Source: Opitutus sp. (GTDB taxonomy: Bacteria > Verrucomicrobiota > Verrucomicrobiae > Opitutales > Opitutaceae). Taken from it: a DNA stretch of 55,786 bases. The notes under the pieces are model-generated. The model did not search any database and was not told the DNA's origin. It saw only the letters and a list, made by a program, of their open reading frames with translations. Every line of letters starts with the position of its first letter. Position 1 is the first letter of the stretch. Location: NCBI GenBank assembly GCA_009695065.1, contig SIBR01000023.1, forward strand, positions 1 through 55,786. The letters run 5' to 3'. Positions 27,304 to 36,465 of the stretch are shown here, in pieces. The translations under genes and the position numbers were made by a program.

Positions 27304-28608
27304 TCACCCGATGGCGGCGTTATCCGCGGACTTTTTCCGGATGACGGCGACCAGCCAGAGCAGGAATCCGCACAGGACAACTCCCAGCCCCGTCCCGGTC
27401 AGGATCAGGCCGACCGTCGTCCCGGCATCGCGCAGGGCCCCGACCACGTAGATCGACACGCCGCCGCCAACCGCCGCGCAGGCATTGAGGATCCCTTGGG
27501 CGGTGGCGCGGTAACGGGCATCCACCACCAGACAGATGATGGGCATCACGTTGGCCCCGAGCATGCCCATGGCGAAGCCATAGAGGCTCAGGCTCGCCAG
27601 GGTGAGGCCCATGTGGTGAACCCAGACGGTCACGAGGAAAACCGGGCCAACCAGCAGAATCGCCATCGCCGGCAGCAGAATGCGGGAGAGCGGATTGGCG
27701 GCGCTCCAGCGATCCGACCAGAATCCCCCGGCCACCAGCCCAATGGTCTGGGGAATAAAGAAGAAGGCCAGCGTCGAGAATCCCGCCGCCCCCTGCCCGA
27801 GGTGAAACTGCTCGCTCACGACCGTCGGCATCCAGCCGATGACAACCCAACTCACGGCCCCCTGCAACGTGTAGGACGCCATGAATACCAGATACGGTCC
27901 GGATCGGGCGAGATTTCGCAATGCGGCCGCGAGGCGGATGGAAGGCGGCCGCTGGGCGATCACCTCAGCGGTCAGATATTCGCGTCTGGGCTCCCGCAGG
28001 AAGAAGGCGAGCACGGCAACGTAGAGGAGGCTCGGCAGTCCGATCGCCGTGTAGGCGTAACGCCAGCCATGCACCTCCGCCAGCCATCCGCCCAACCCGC
28101 CAATCGTCGAGCCGATGACCAGGCCGGACATGTGGATTCCCGTCGCGAAGGCCCGCGTCGGCCCCCGGTGCAGATCGACGATGATGGAAACCGCGGCGGG
28201 TATATAGAACCCGTGGCTGAGGCCCAGCAGCGCGCGCATGACGAGGAACTGCTCGGCGGTTTGCACCTGGGTGGTGAGCAGCGTGATCGACGACCAGATG
28301 AAAACGCTGACGAGCACCACCCACCGGCGGCTGAAACGATCCGCAAAAAAACCGCCGAAAGGACAGGCGAGCGCGTAACACGCCAGATACGCCGAGGTCA
28401 GGAGCCCGAACTGCGCATCGGACATCGAAATGTCGTGCACGACCGTGGCCCGCATCGTGGTCAGCGTCGTCCGGGTCAGATAATTGAAAGCGGCGGCGAA
28501 CCAGAGCAGCGCCACCGGCATCCAGGCGGACGCGGGCAACGGCGGGCGCGAAGCGCTGGTGGGAGACGTGGGGTTGGCGATCACGGCAGCAGGTTTTGGG
28601 TGCGGCAA
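27304..28608 (-). CDS. MFS transporter, anion:cation symporter type
   Basis: The 434-residue inner-membrane protein has about twelve hydrophobic segments and the MFS motif between helices 2 and 3 (GGFFADRFSRRWVV). FNYLTRTTLTTMRATVVHDISMSDAQFGLL is typical of the hexuronate/glucarate-phthalate (ACS) branch, which imports sugar acids or other organic acids with protons. The start is uncertain: TTG at 28608, GTG at 28584 or ATG at 28521 (MPVALLWFAAAFNYL). It probably supplies the substrate of the oxidoreductase encoded downstream. Confidence 0.9.
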   Translation of the reverse strand: MPHPKPAAVIANPTSPTSASRPPLPASAWMPVALLWFAAAFNYLTRTTLTTMRATVVHDISMSDAQFGLLTSAYLACYALACPFGGFFADRFSRRWVVLVSVFIWSSITLLTTQVQTAEQFLVMRALLGLSHGFYIPAAVSIIVDLHRGPTRAFATGIHMSGLVIGSTIGGLGGWLAEVHGWRYAYTAIGLPSLLYVAVLAFFLREPRREYLTAEVIAQRPPSIRLAAALRNLARSGPYLVFMASYTLQGAVSWVVIGWMPTVVSEQFHLGQGAAGFSTLAFFFIPQTIGLVAGGFWSDRWSAANPLSRILLPAMAILLVGPVFLVTVWVHHMGLTLASLSLYGFAMGMLGANVMPIICLVVDARYRATAQGILNACAAVGGGVSIYVVGALRDAGTTVGLILTGTGLGVVLCGFLLWLVAVIRKKSADNAAIG

Positions 28609-29005
28609 CCGAGCCGAGAGTCAAGCCCATCCGGGCCCGTGGATCGCTTCGTCGCTTGACTCTCCTGGCCACGCCCTTTCGCGGTTCGTTGCAGCCCCGC
28701 CGCCAAACGTTGCGGCGGTCATCCCCCACGCGTTTCCAGACTGTTTGGGCAGCCGGCCCTCCTGACATGACCCCCTCCCTCCGCGCTGAGCGCAGAGGGT
28801 CACCCCCCTGTTTGCTTTTCGCTGGCGTGGCCGGCTGAAACGTCGGCCGCCCTGAACTCGGGCGATTTCCGTCGCCGGTCCGTGCGTGCCTCGCACGTTG
28901 GGACTACCGCCGGCAACCGGTCGATGCGCGCCGAGCGCGAAGGCCCAAGCTCCGGGCTGGACGACCAATTGGATATCCGGTACCGGTGTCCAGTCTGCTC
29001 GGCCC
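28609..29005. other. Divergent spacer with a lone RAYT-end fragment
   Basis: This 397-bp spacer holds no convincing gene. CCTGACATGACCCC at 28761-28774 is identical to part of the right end of the RAYT element (24831-24844), a likely solo REP-like remnant. Promoters for the MFS gene and the aminotransferase should lie here but none is distinct. Confidence 0.45.
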
Positions 29006-30358
29006 ATGACCCGCCTCCTTTATCCCACCACCAACCTCAAGGTCCTCGAGCAACTTGTCATCGCGCGCGGCGCGGGCGTCTACGTCTGGGACCGCCACGG
29101 CAAGCAATACCTCGAGGGCATGGCCGGCCTGTGGTGCACCGCGCTCGGCTACGGCAACGAGGAACTCATCGAGGCCGCGTCCGCGCAAATGCGCCAGCTG
29201 GCCTACTCCCACCTTTTTGGCGGCAAATCGCACCCGGCCGCCATCGACCTCGCTGAACGGCTGGCCGCCATGGTGCCGGTCAAGGACGCCCACGTGTTTT
29301 TCGGCCTCTCCGGCAGCGACGCCAACGACACGCACTGGAAGCTGCTGCGCTATTATTTCAACGCGAACGGCCAGCCGGCCAGGCGCAAGATCATCGTGCG
29401 GGAACGCGCCTATCACGGTGTTACCGTGGCGTCGGCGGCGATGACCGGGCTCCCGTCCAATCACGCGCATTTTGACCTGCCCTTCGAGGCGCTCGGCATC
29501 ATCCGCACCGACGCCACCCACTTCTATCGCCAGTGCCTGCCCGGGGAAAGCGAGACCGACTTCGCCACGCGGCTCGCGGCCAATCTCGAGCAGCTCATCC
29601 TGCGCGAAGGACCGGAAACAATCGCCGCGTTCCTCGCCGAACCGGTGAGCGGCGCCGGCGGTGTCGTGATGCCGCCCAATACGTACTGGGAAAAAGTTCA
29701 GTCCGTCCTGCGTCGCTACAACATCCTGTTGATCGCCGACGAGGTGATCACGGGCTTCGGCCGCACCGGCCATGATTTCGGCGCCACCACCTACGCCATC
29801 CAGCCGGATATGATGACGGTGGCCAAGGCGCTGTCGTCCGCCTATGTGCCGATTTCGGCGGCGATCGTGCGGGGCGATATATACGAGGCCTTGGTGGAGC
29901 CATCGGCGAAGGTCGGCATGTTCGGCCACGGTTATACCTATTCGGGGCACCCGGTGGGCTGCGCTGTGGCGTTGAAGGCGCTGGAAATTTATGCGCGCGA
30001 ACGCACGTTCGAGCACGCCGCCCGGGTGGGTGAGTATTTTCAGCGCCGGCTGCGCACCCTCGCGGATCACCCGCTGGTGGGCGAAGTGCGCGGGGTCGGG
30101 CTGCTCGCGGCCGTGGAGCTGGTCGCCGACAAGCGGGCCCGCACGGCGTTCGCAGGCGGACGTGTTGGGATTTTCGCGCAGAACTGCGCGCTGGAGCACA
30201 GGTTGATCCTCCGCGCCGTCGCAGGCTCGAGCCTGGCGATCTGTCCGCCGCTGATCATCACCGAGGCGCAGGTCGACGAGCTGGTGGACAAACTCGGCCG
30301 CGCGCTGGACGGCACGCTCGCCTTCGTCGACCAGGAGGGCCTTCGAACCGCCGCATGA
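29006..30358 (+). CDS. Class III PLP-dependent aminotransferase (omega-amino acid:pyruvate type)
   Basis: The 450-residue protein starts at ATG 29006 (MTRLLYPTTNLKVLEQL). Class III features are LEGMAGLWCTALGYGNEEL near residue 32, GLSGSDANDTHWKLLRYY, ADEVITGFGRTG with the PLP Asp, and the PLP lysine in MTVAKALSSAYVPISA (Lys274). Relatives transfer amino groups from omega-amino acids, polyamines or taurine-like amines to pyruvate. It heads a + strand set with a PLP decarboxylase and an amidase-like enzyme, suggesting amine or amide catabolism. The substrate is inferred only at that level. Confidence 0.93.
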   Translation: MTRLLYPTTNLKVLEQLVIARGAGVYVWDRHGKQYLEGMAGLWCTALGYGNEELIEAASAQMRQLAYSHLFGGKSHPAAIDLAERLAAMVPVKDAHVFFGLSGSDANDTHWKLLRYYFNANGQPARRKIIVRERAYHGVTVASAAMTGLPSNHAHFDLPFEALGIIRTDATHFYRQCLPGESETDFATRLAANLEQLILREGPETIAAFLAEPVSGAGGVVMPPNTYWEKVQSVLRRYNILLIADEVITGFGRTGHDFGATTYAIQPDMMTVAKALSSAYVPISAAIVRGDIYEALVEPSAKVGMFGHGYTYSGHPVGCAVALKALEIYARERTFEHAARVGEYFQRRLRTLADHPLVGEVRGVGLLAAVELVADKRARTAFAGGRVGIFAQNCALEHRLILRAVAGSSLAICPPLIITEAQVDELVDKLGRALDGTLAFVDQEGLRTAA

Positions 30359-30474
30359 GCTCGGAACCCATCACGCGTGGCGCGGGCGCGGAGCTATTCC
30401 GGAAGACGCCGCCGCCCGAACCAAGGGATCGTCCGGCCAAGATTGGACCCGCGGCCTTGTAATTGAACTTGCGC

Positions 30475-30493
30475 TGTCGCCAAAATGGCGACA
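30475..30493. promoter_or_regulatory. Candidate HigA operator (TGTCGCCAAAATGGCGACA)
   Basis: Perfect 8-bp arms flank AAA, ending 15 bp before the ATG at 30509. Position and symmetry fit autorepression by the antitoxin or its complex. It also argues against the earlier ATG at 30485, which lies inside the palindrome. Confidence 0.6.
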
Positions 30494-30508
30494 CTCACTT
30501 GGACTAGG

Positions 30509-30814
30509 ATGCGCCTCGTGCCGCTCAAACGCCTGCAGGAATACGCCGTCCGTCAGCCGACGGCAGCGCCGACCCTCGGGCATTGGGCGACACTCATGCG
30601 CCGCCACGACTTCGACAGCTTTGCCGCCCTGCGCCGGGTCATTCCCTCCGCAGACCAGATCACGGTCGCGAGCGGCAATCCGGTCACAATCTTCAACATC
30701 AAGAATCACTACCGGCTCATCACGGCGATCCACTACAATCGCCGGGCGATCTTCATCCTCCTGCTGCTCACCCATCACCCCTACGATCAAGCCCGCTGGA
30801 AAGAACACCTGTGA
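30509..30814 (+). CDS. higB: HigB-type toxin (RelE superfamily mRNA interferase)
   Basis: The 101-residue protein from ATG 30509 has MRLVPLKRLQEYAVRQPTA, then VTIFNIKNHYRLITAIHYNRRAIFILLLLTHHPYD, the usual HigB C-terminal strand region with basic and His residues, ending KEHL. It should cleave mRNA on the ribosome. The toxin gene comes first and the antitoxin second, the order typical of higBA, with a 4-nt GTGA overlap. A palindromic operator lies directly upstream. Confidence 0.87.
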   Translation: MRLVPLKRLQEYAVRQPTAAPTLGHWATLMRRHDFDSFAALRRVIPSADQITVASGNPVTIFNIKNHYRLITAIHYNRRAIFILLLLTHHPYDQARWKEHL

Positions 30815-31233
30815 AAACCACGCGATTGTCTCTTGCCCGTCTCTCCACGACCTTTGAAGGGCTCGTCAAATTCCACCCGCCGCGGCCCATCCATGACCGC
30901 GTCGGCTACGACAACACCGCCGAAATCGTCGACGTCCTCGCGGTCGCCGGCCCCCGGCTCAACGCCGATCAGGCGGATTACCTTGAACTGCTCTCGACCC
31001 TGATCGAGCGCTCCGATGCCGAACACACCGGCAGGCTGCCCGCCAGCTCCGGCCTTGATCTCCTCAAGTATCTCCTCGATGAACACCAGCTTGGCGGCGA
31101 CGGGCTCGCCCAAATCCTGGGCGTGGATCGCTCGATCGCCTACCGCATTCTCAAGGGCGAGCGCCGGCTCACGGCGGCGCACATCAAGGCCCTGGGCGCC
31201 CGCTTCGCGGTTCCCGCCGATCTGTTTCTCTAA
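30811..31233 (+). CDS. higA: HigA-type antitoxin with C-terminal helix-turn-helix
   Basis: The 140-residue protein starts at GTG 30811, overlapping the toxin stop. The N-terminal 80 residues include a helical part (DQADYLELLSTLIERSDAE). The C-terminus is an XRE-type HTH: GLAQILGVDRSIAYRILKGERRLTAAHIKALGARF. It should bind the palindrome at 30475-30493 and neutralise HigB. Only 14 nt separate it from the decarboxylase gene, so read-through between the module and the metabolic genes is possible. Confidence 0.88.
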   Translation: MKTTRLSLARLSTTFEGLVKFHPPRPIHDRVGYDNTAEIVDVLAVAGPRLNADQADYLELLSTLIERSDAEHTGRLPASSGLDLLKYLLDEHQLGGDGLAQILGVDRSIAYRILKGERRLTAAHIKALGARFAVPADLFL

Positions 31234-31247
31234 GCACCACACTCATC

Positions 31248-32477
31248 ATGCTCGCTGAATTCGACAAGCCTGCCGGGCATGTGAACGCCCCACCCGTCCC
31301 CCGGACGGACTTCCCCGCCAAGGGCCAGCCGGAGGTCGATGTGCTGGCGGACGTCCGCCGCCGGTTCGACCTCAACCGCTACGAGATGGAGAAGAACTTC
31401 GCGATCACCTATTCGGGGACGCCGTCTGCCATCAGCCGCAAGGTGGAGGCGATGGCGGCGGGCCGCTTTTTCGTGGAGTGGGCCGGCGAGTCGGAGTCGG
31501 GCACGCTCTCCATGGAACGCGAAGCCGTCGGGATGATGGCGTCGCTGCTGGGCAATCCGGCCGCGGGCGGTTTCATCACCACCGGCGGGACGGAGAGCAA
31601 CCTCGCGTCCATGCGCCTCGCCCGCAACAGCGGGAAGCAGGCCGAGCCGGAGATCATCATCCCGGTCACGATGCACTTCTCGTTCCGGTTGGGGGCGGAG
31701 CTGATGAAGATCAAGCTGGTCGAGATCGATGTCGACAGCGACACGTACCTGCCGCGGATGGAGGACGTCGAAAAGGCCATCACGCCGCGCACCGTCGGCC
31801 TCGTTTGCTCGGCGCCGGGCGGCACCTTTGGAATAATGGACAACGTGGCGGCGTTCGCCGATCTCGCCTGGCGCAAGGGCCTCTATCTCCACGTCGATGC
31901 CGCCTTCGGCGGTTTCATCCTGCCGTTCATGCGCGACCTCGGCCATCCCGTCCCGCCTTTCGATCTCAGTCTCAAGGGCGTCAGCTCAATCATGACCGAC
32001 GGCCACAAGCTGGGCCTATTGCCCATTTCTACGGGCTTCTTCCTCGCCAATGACCCGGGCCTGTTTGAGACGATACCCACGGAGTCCACGCTCATCCACA
32101 CCACGTCGTCCACGAAGCCCGGCTCACGGGCGGCCGGGGCCTGGGCCACGTTTCGCCATCTGGGCCGGGAGGGCTACCGCCAGTCAACCGCCCATGTGCT
32201 GAAGCTGCGGGACCTCATCGTTGACGGCGTCACGGCGATCCCGGGCATGGCGCTGGCCGTGCCGCGGTTCATCACGGTCGTGGGCTTCACCTCGAAGACC
32301 ATCAACCTCGAAGATGTCCACCAGCACATGGCCGAGGACGGCTGGGGCCAGGGCTACGGCGTCCTGCGGGGCAAGCCGTTCATCCGCCTCTCCATCCACC
32401 CCTCGCGCGACGAAGAGCATGCGCGCGGCTTCGTGAAGGCCTTCGAAACCGCCGTCCGCCACGCGCGGCGGGTCTGA
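31248..32477 (+). CDS. PLP-dependent group II decarboxylase / sphingosine-phosphate-lyase-like enzyme
   Basis: The 409-residue protein has GGFITTGGTESNLASMRLAR near residue 105, HVDAAFGGFILPFM near 215 and the PLP lysine in SIMTDGHKLGLLP (Lys254). It resembles the MfnA/sphingosine-1-phosphate-lyase branch more than bacterial GadB. It could decarboxylate an aromatic or acidic amino acid, or cleave a C-C bond. It ends 5 nt before the dimethylformamidase-like gene, so the two are surely co-transcribed and probably act in one pathway. Confidence 0.87.
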   Translation: MLAEFDKPAGHVNAPPVPRTDFPAKGQPEVDVLADVRRRFDLNRYEMEKNFAITYSGTPSAISRKVEAMAAGRFFVEWAGESESGTLSMEREAVGMMASLLGNPAAGGFITTGGTESNLASMRLARNSGKQAEPEIIIPVTMHFSFRLGAELMKIKLVEIDVDSDTYLPRMEDVEKAITPRTVGLVCSAPGGTFGIMDNVAAFADLAWRKGLYLHVDAAFGGFILPFMRDLGHPVPPFDLSLKGVSSIMTDGHKLGLLPISTGFFLANDPGLFETIPTESTLIHTTSSTKPGSRAAGAWATFRHLGREGYRQSTAHVLKLRDLIVDGVTAIPGMALAVPRFITVVGFTSKTINLEDVHQHMAEDGWGQGYGVLRGKPFIRLSIHPSRDEEHARGFVKAFETAVRHARRV

Positions 32478-32482
32478 ACCAA

Positions 32483-34828
32483 ATGAACCCACACGCGCGC
32501 CCAGAGCACCGGGGCCGGGACATCGATCCCAACCGGCGCATTTCCCTCCCGCTCGTCGGCTACAGCGACCGCCTGTCCGGCGCGCCGGGCGAGACGATCC
32601 GCTTCATGGTCAGCTCCGATCACGCGCGCTACCGCTCGCGGCTGGTCCGCCTGATCCATGGCGACACGAACCCCGATGGCCCCGGGTTCAAGCAGGTCGT
32701 GATCCCGTCCGCGATCGACGCGGAGCGCGACGGCGCGCACCACGACATCCGCGGCGGTTCGTACGCCGAAGTTCCGATCGGCGGCCTCGCGACCTCGGGC
32801 AGCTTCACGTTCACGACCTTCCTCTGCCCAACGCTGCCTGGCCGGGACGAGCAGGTCATCGTGAGTCGCGGCGATCCGTTCCACGGCGCGGGCGTGGCCC
32901 TCGCCCTCGACGGGACCGGCGCGCTTGAGTTGGTGATCGGAGGCCGCAAGGCGGGCGAGTCCGCGGACACGGCCCGCCGGTGGTCCACGGGCGCGCCCTT
33001 GCGCCGCTGGGAATGGTACTTTGTGTCCGTCTCGAACGGCGATGGCCGGGCCACTCTCCGGCAGCAGGCGGTGCGCCGGTGGCCGGGCGATCCGTCCAAC
33101 GCGTCGATCACAGTGCAATTGGATCCCGCCCCCTCGCCGCACGCCGGCCCGTTGTGGTTCGCGGCCGCCCGCGCGGTCGACGGCGGCACCGCATATCACC
33201 TCGACGGCCGACTGGACCGGCCGCGGATGTTTTCCCGGGCCCTGTCCGGTGCGGAGATCCTCAGCCTCGAGGCGGACCCCGATGCGCTGTCGCCCTTCGG
33301 CGCCGACCTAGTGGGAGCCTGGGATTTTTCCGCCGATATCTCCACCGACCGGGTGACGGACGTTTCCCGGCACGGTCACCACGGGACCACCGTCAACATG
33401 CCGACGCGCGGCGTGACCGGCTACAACCACGCCGGGAACGAGACGAGCTTTCGCCTCGCCCCCAAGGAATATGGCGCGATCCACTTCCACCGGGACGACC
33501 TGGAGGACGCGCGCTGGCCCGTCGCGTTCGAGTTCACGATTCCGCCTGACCTCAAGAGCGGGGTCCATGCGATCTGGCTCACCGCCGGGGACGACGAGGA
33601 CTACCTGCCGTTCACGGTCCGGCCGCCGCGAGGCGTGGCGCGCGCGAAGATCGCCGTGGTCATGTCCACCCTGACCTACGAGATCTACGCGAACTTCACC
33701 GATCTCGGCAAGAAGGTCTGGCGCGGTGAATCGTGGACCGGCAATCCGATTGGGCAGCCGCATGCCGATCCCACGATCTTTCGCGAGGTCTATGGTTACA
33801 TCGAGCAGAACTCACTGTACGGCCTGTACGACGTCCATGAGGACGGATCGGGGATCGCGTACGGATCGCGTCTGCGGCCAATCCTGAACATGCGGCCCAA
33901 GTTCCGCTACCGCACGATGGGTTGCCCGGCGCGGTTCCCGGCCGACCTGTACCTCGTGGACTGGCTCGACCACAAGGGCTTCGAGGTCGACTACCTCACC
34001 GACCACGACTTGCACGCGGAAGGCGCGGATCTGCTGCGGCCGTATGCGGTCGTGCTCTCCAGCGGTCATCACGAGTACTGGACGGGTGCGATGCTCGACG
34101 GGCTCGAGCGCTACCTGGGACAAGGCGGCCGGTTCATGTACCTTAGCGGCAACGGCCTGTTCGGTGTCACGTCCCTCGACCCGCTGAAGCCGCATCGGGT
34201 CGAATTGCGCCGCTGGGGAGCGCCGTGGCCCTTTGAGATGCCTCCCGGCGAGCGTTACCACTCCATGACCGGGGAACTGGGCGGCATCTGGCGCAATCGC
34301 AACCGGGCGCCCAACCAGCTGGTCGCCGTCGGCACGGCGGGCGCGGGTTTCGATCGTGGCTCGCCCTTCAAGCGCCTGTCGGATTCCTATGATCCGCGCG
34401 CGTCGTGGATTTTTGACGGGATTGAGGGAGAGTTGATCGGCGACTCGCCCAACCTGCAGGTGAAGTGGGGCGCCGCCGGCTATGAGTACGACCGGGTGGA
34501 AGCCGAATATGGGACTCCCGGCACCACGCTGCTGCTGGCGTCATCGGTGCGGTTCAACCAGTCGCACCAGGCGATGATCAACGAGGAGCTGTATTTCATG
34601 CAGGGCCGGGACGGCGCGGGGGTGCGCGATCCGCAGGTGCCCGGCCGGCCGCACCGCTTCTCGCGCGCGGACCTGGCGTATCTGGAATACCCCAACGGGG
34701 GGGCGGTCTTCTCGGCCGGCGCGATCTGCTGGCGGGCGTCGCTGTCCGCCCTGGACTACGGCAACACCGTGTCCCGCGTCACGGAAAACGTCCTGCGACG
34801 CTTCGCCGATCCCACGTGGCGTCGGTAA
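32483..34828 (+). CDS. N,N-dimethylformamidase large-subunit-like protein
   Basis: The 781-residue protein matches the layout of the DMFase large (beta) subunit: an N-terminal beta domain (LVGYSDRLSGAPGETIRFMVSS), a concanavalin/LamG-like domain at about 90-270 (SFTFTTFLCPTLPGRDEQVI to FSRALSGAEILSLE), then the catalytic part with YLVDWLDHKGFEVDYLTDHDLH, SSGHHEYWTGAML and RFMYLSGNGLFG. DMFase uses an iron bound by two Tyr and one Glu and hydrolyses amides to amine plus formate. Length is close to the known 762-residue subunit. The small subunit (about 130 residues) is absent nearby. No signal peptide is seen. The true amide is unknown. Confidence 0.85.
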   Translation: MNPHARPEHRGRDIDPNRRISLPLVGYSDRLSGAPGETIRFMVSSDHARYRSRLVRLIHGDTNPDGPGFKQVVIPSAIDAERDGAHHDIRGGSYAEVPIGGLATSGSFTFTTFLCPTLPGRDEQVIVSRGDPFHGAGVALALDGTGALELVIGGRKAGESADTARRWSTGAPLRRWEWYFVSVSNGDGRATLRQQAVRRWPGDPSNASITVQLDPAPSPHAGPLWFAAARAVDGGTAYHLDGRLDRPRMFSRALSGAEILSLEADPDALSPFGADLVGAWDFSADISTDRVTDVSRHGHHGTTVNMPTRGVTGYNHAGNETSFRLAPKEYGAIHFHRDDLEDARWPVAFEFTIPPDLKSGVHAIWLTAGDDEDYLPFTVRPPRGVARAKIAVVMSTLTYEIYANFTDLGKKVWRGESWTGNPIGQPHADPTIFREVYGYIEQNSLYGLYDVHEDGSGIAYGSRLRPILNMRPKFRYRTMGCPARFPADLYLVDWLDHKGFEVDYLTDHDLHAEGADLLRPYAVVLSSGHHEYWTGAMLDGLERYLGQGGRFMYLSGNGLFGVTSLDPLKPHRVELRRWGAPWPFEMPPGERYHSMTGELGGIWRNRNRAPNQLVAVGTAGAGFDRGSPFKRLSDSYDPRASWIFDGIEGELIGDSPNLQVKWGAAGYEYDRVEAEYGTPGTTLLLASSVRFNQSHQAMINEELYFMQGRDGAGVRDPQVPGRPHRFSRADLAYLEYPNGGAVFSAGAICWRASLSALDYGNTVSRVTENVLRRFADPTWRR

Positions 34829-34834
34829 GCGCCC

Positions 34835-34910
34835 TTGTGGCCCGCTTCGGGAGAAGCGGGATTCAGTCAAGGACCGATGGCCATCCCTGCTCTCCCGAGC
34901 AGGGCTACAA
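34835..34910. repeat. Inverted pair of the 20-nt hairpin repeat
   Basis: CCCGCTTCGGGAGAAGCGGG (34841-34860, preceded by TTGTGG) and CCCTGCTCTCCCGAGCAGGG (34885-34904, followed by CTACAA) are inverted relative to each other. The second stem carries paired G/C swaps against other copies. The pair lies in the convergent gap after the DMFase-like gene and could also act as a weak terminator. Confidence 0.7.
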
Positions 34911-34963
34911 AAACCGTCGTTTGCTCCCGCCGGAGCAAAACGCGTCTTGCGGTGGGTACTGCA

Positions 34964-36076
34964 TCATTCCGGAAAAGAGGCCTTGGCCACGGTGACCGAT
35001 TCGAGACGTTCCGGAATCGGCTCGAACCCGACTCCGACGCGGTCCCCGAGATCCACGCAGTGCTGCGCGTTCAATTGAATCTCACGCTCGGTGATATCTC
35101 GGGCGTAGAATCGGCGGGACGGAAAGATATCGGCCGGATAGGTGAATCCCGGCAGCGTCCCCAACGCCGCGCAAATCGCCGCACCGACGCCGCTCTCCAG
35201 CATGCCGCCCACCCACGCGGGCATGCCGGCATCGCGCGCCAGATCGTGGATCTGGATCGCATTGAATAGCCCGCCCACCCGGCCGGGCTTCACGTTGACG
35301 ACCCGGCACGCCCCGAGTTTGAGCGCCACGCGAAAGTCCCGCGGACTCTTGATTGATTCGTCCAGGCAAACCGGCGTGGCGATCCGGCTCTGAAGCTCGG
35401 CGTGATCGATGAGGTCGGTGTCGGCCAAGGGCTGCTCGATCATCGCCAGATTGAACCGATCGAACGCTTTCAGGGTCGCCCAGTCGTCGCGCAGATCATA
35501 ACCGGCGTTGCAATCGACATGAACGACGGCCGCGGGGAAGGCCCCTCTGACGGCCTCCAGCACTTCGATGTCCCAGCCTCGCTTGACCTTCAGCTTGATC
35601 CGGGGAAAGCCCTCGTCCACCGCCTTACCGATGAGCGCGAGCAAACCGTCGATCGTATCCTGCACGCCGAAATCATGGCCGCAGCGGGTCGTGGACCGCA
35701 CTCCGCCCAGCGCGCGCCAAAGCGGCAGGCCCTGGCGTTTGCTGTGGAGCGCCCACCACGCGGTCTCGGCGGCGGCCTTGGCAAACGGGTTCCCTTTGAA
35801 GACTGCCAGGCATTCGACCAGATCCGCGGCCGTCGCGAATTCGCGCCCGACAATGCGAGGGAGGAAAAACTCCCGGCAGGTCTCGTACGCGGAGAGCGCC
35901 GATTCCGGCGAGTAGGTCGGGGCATAGAGCGGGCAGGATTCGCCCCAGCCCTCGATTCCTTCCGAGGTGAGCCGCACGAGGACGGAATAAATGGCCGCAT
36001 CCTCGCCATAGGCGGTTCGCCAGGGAGTGATGAGCGGCAGGGCGATGTGCCGGATTTCGGCGGTCTGGATTTTCAC
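34964..36076 (-). CDS. MenC-like enolase-superfamily enzyme (o-succinylbenzoate synthase / N-acylamino acid racemase group)
   Basis: The 370-residue protein starts at GTG 36076 (KIQTAEIRHIALPLITPWRTAYG). The catalytic set of the muconate-lactonising/MenC subgroup is complete: K161-x-K163 (IKLKVKRGWD), metal ligands D188 (HVDCNAGYD), E214 (IEQPL) and D239 (CLDES), and K263 (NVKPGRVGG). It may make o-succinylbenzoate for menaquinone or racemise N-acylamino acids; no other men gene is in the window, so the racemase or epimerase role is at least as likely. The frame extends upstream to 36409 but that part lacks similarity. Confidence 0.85.
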   Translation of the reverse strand: MKIQTAEIRHIALPLITPWRTAYGEDAAIYSVLVRLTSEGIEGWGESCPLYAPTYSPESALSAYETCREFFLPRIVGREFATAADLVECLAVFKGNPFAKAAAETAWWALHSKRQGLPLWRALGGVRSTTRCGHDFGVQDTIDGLLALIGKAVDEGFPRIKLKVKRGWDIEVLEAVRGAFPAAVVHVDCNAGYDLRDDWATLKAFDRFNLAMIEQPLADTDLIDHAELQSRIATPVCLDESIKSPRDFRVALKLGACRVVNVKPGRVGGLFNAIQIHDLARDAGMPAWVGGMLESGVGAAICAALGTLPGFTYPADIFPSRRFYARDITEREIQLNAQHCVDLGDRVGVGFEPIPERLESVTVAKASFPE

Positions 36077-36465
36077 TGTGGGATAATTGACGTGGGATGC
36101 AGAAGCTTGGTTGATCGCCTCGCTCGTCGCAACGCCTGCGATGATCCTCTTTGGAGTGCGGCGCCAGGTCGCTGCACTCCATACCGGCAGCCGACACGCC
36201 GTCACCTCCGCGTTCTCCGCGTCTTCGCGTGAGCCGGTTTGGGCACACCGAAACGGGTCAGATCGAGATTCGAGACAAACGACTTCCTCGCCCGGGGTAG
36301 CAGGCCGTTGGCGGCGGCAGGACCGGCGCGAATGAGCCGCTGGCGGCGGCTGTCTTGCCCAGGTGGTGAGGAATTCCGACGGGGTCAGGTTGCAACGCTC
36401 GACAAACAATCGGTTCGATCGAGGGTCGAGGCATGCCGCCTTCTGCGGTGCGCCCCAGGCAACCC
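36077..36465. other. Spacer with REP-like motif and left direct repeat
   Basis: No gene is visible. A REP-like GGGGTCAGGTTGC lies at 36381-36393. The 48 bp at 36390-36437 match 37981-38028 in the same orientation at 37 of 48 positions; the two copies enclose the DUF2252 pseudogene. Confidence 0.5.

Noticed and set aside
36077..36409. Extended 481-codon start for the MenC-like gene
   Set aside because: The extra 111 codons are Arg/Thr-rich and unrelated to the family; the GTG at 36076 fits the usual N-terminus.
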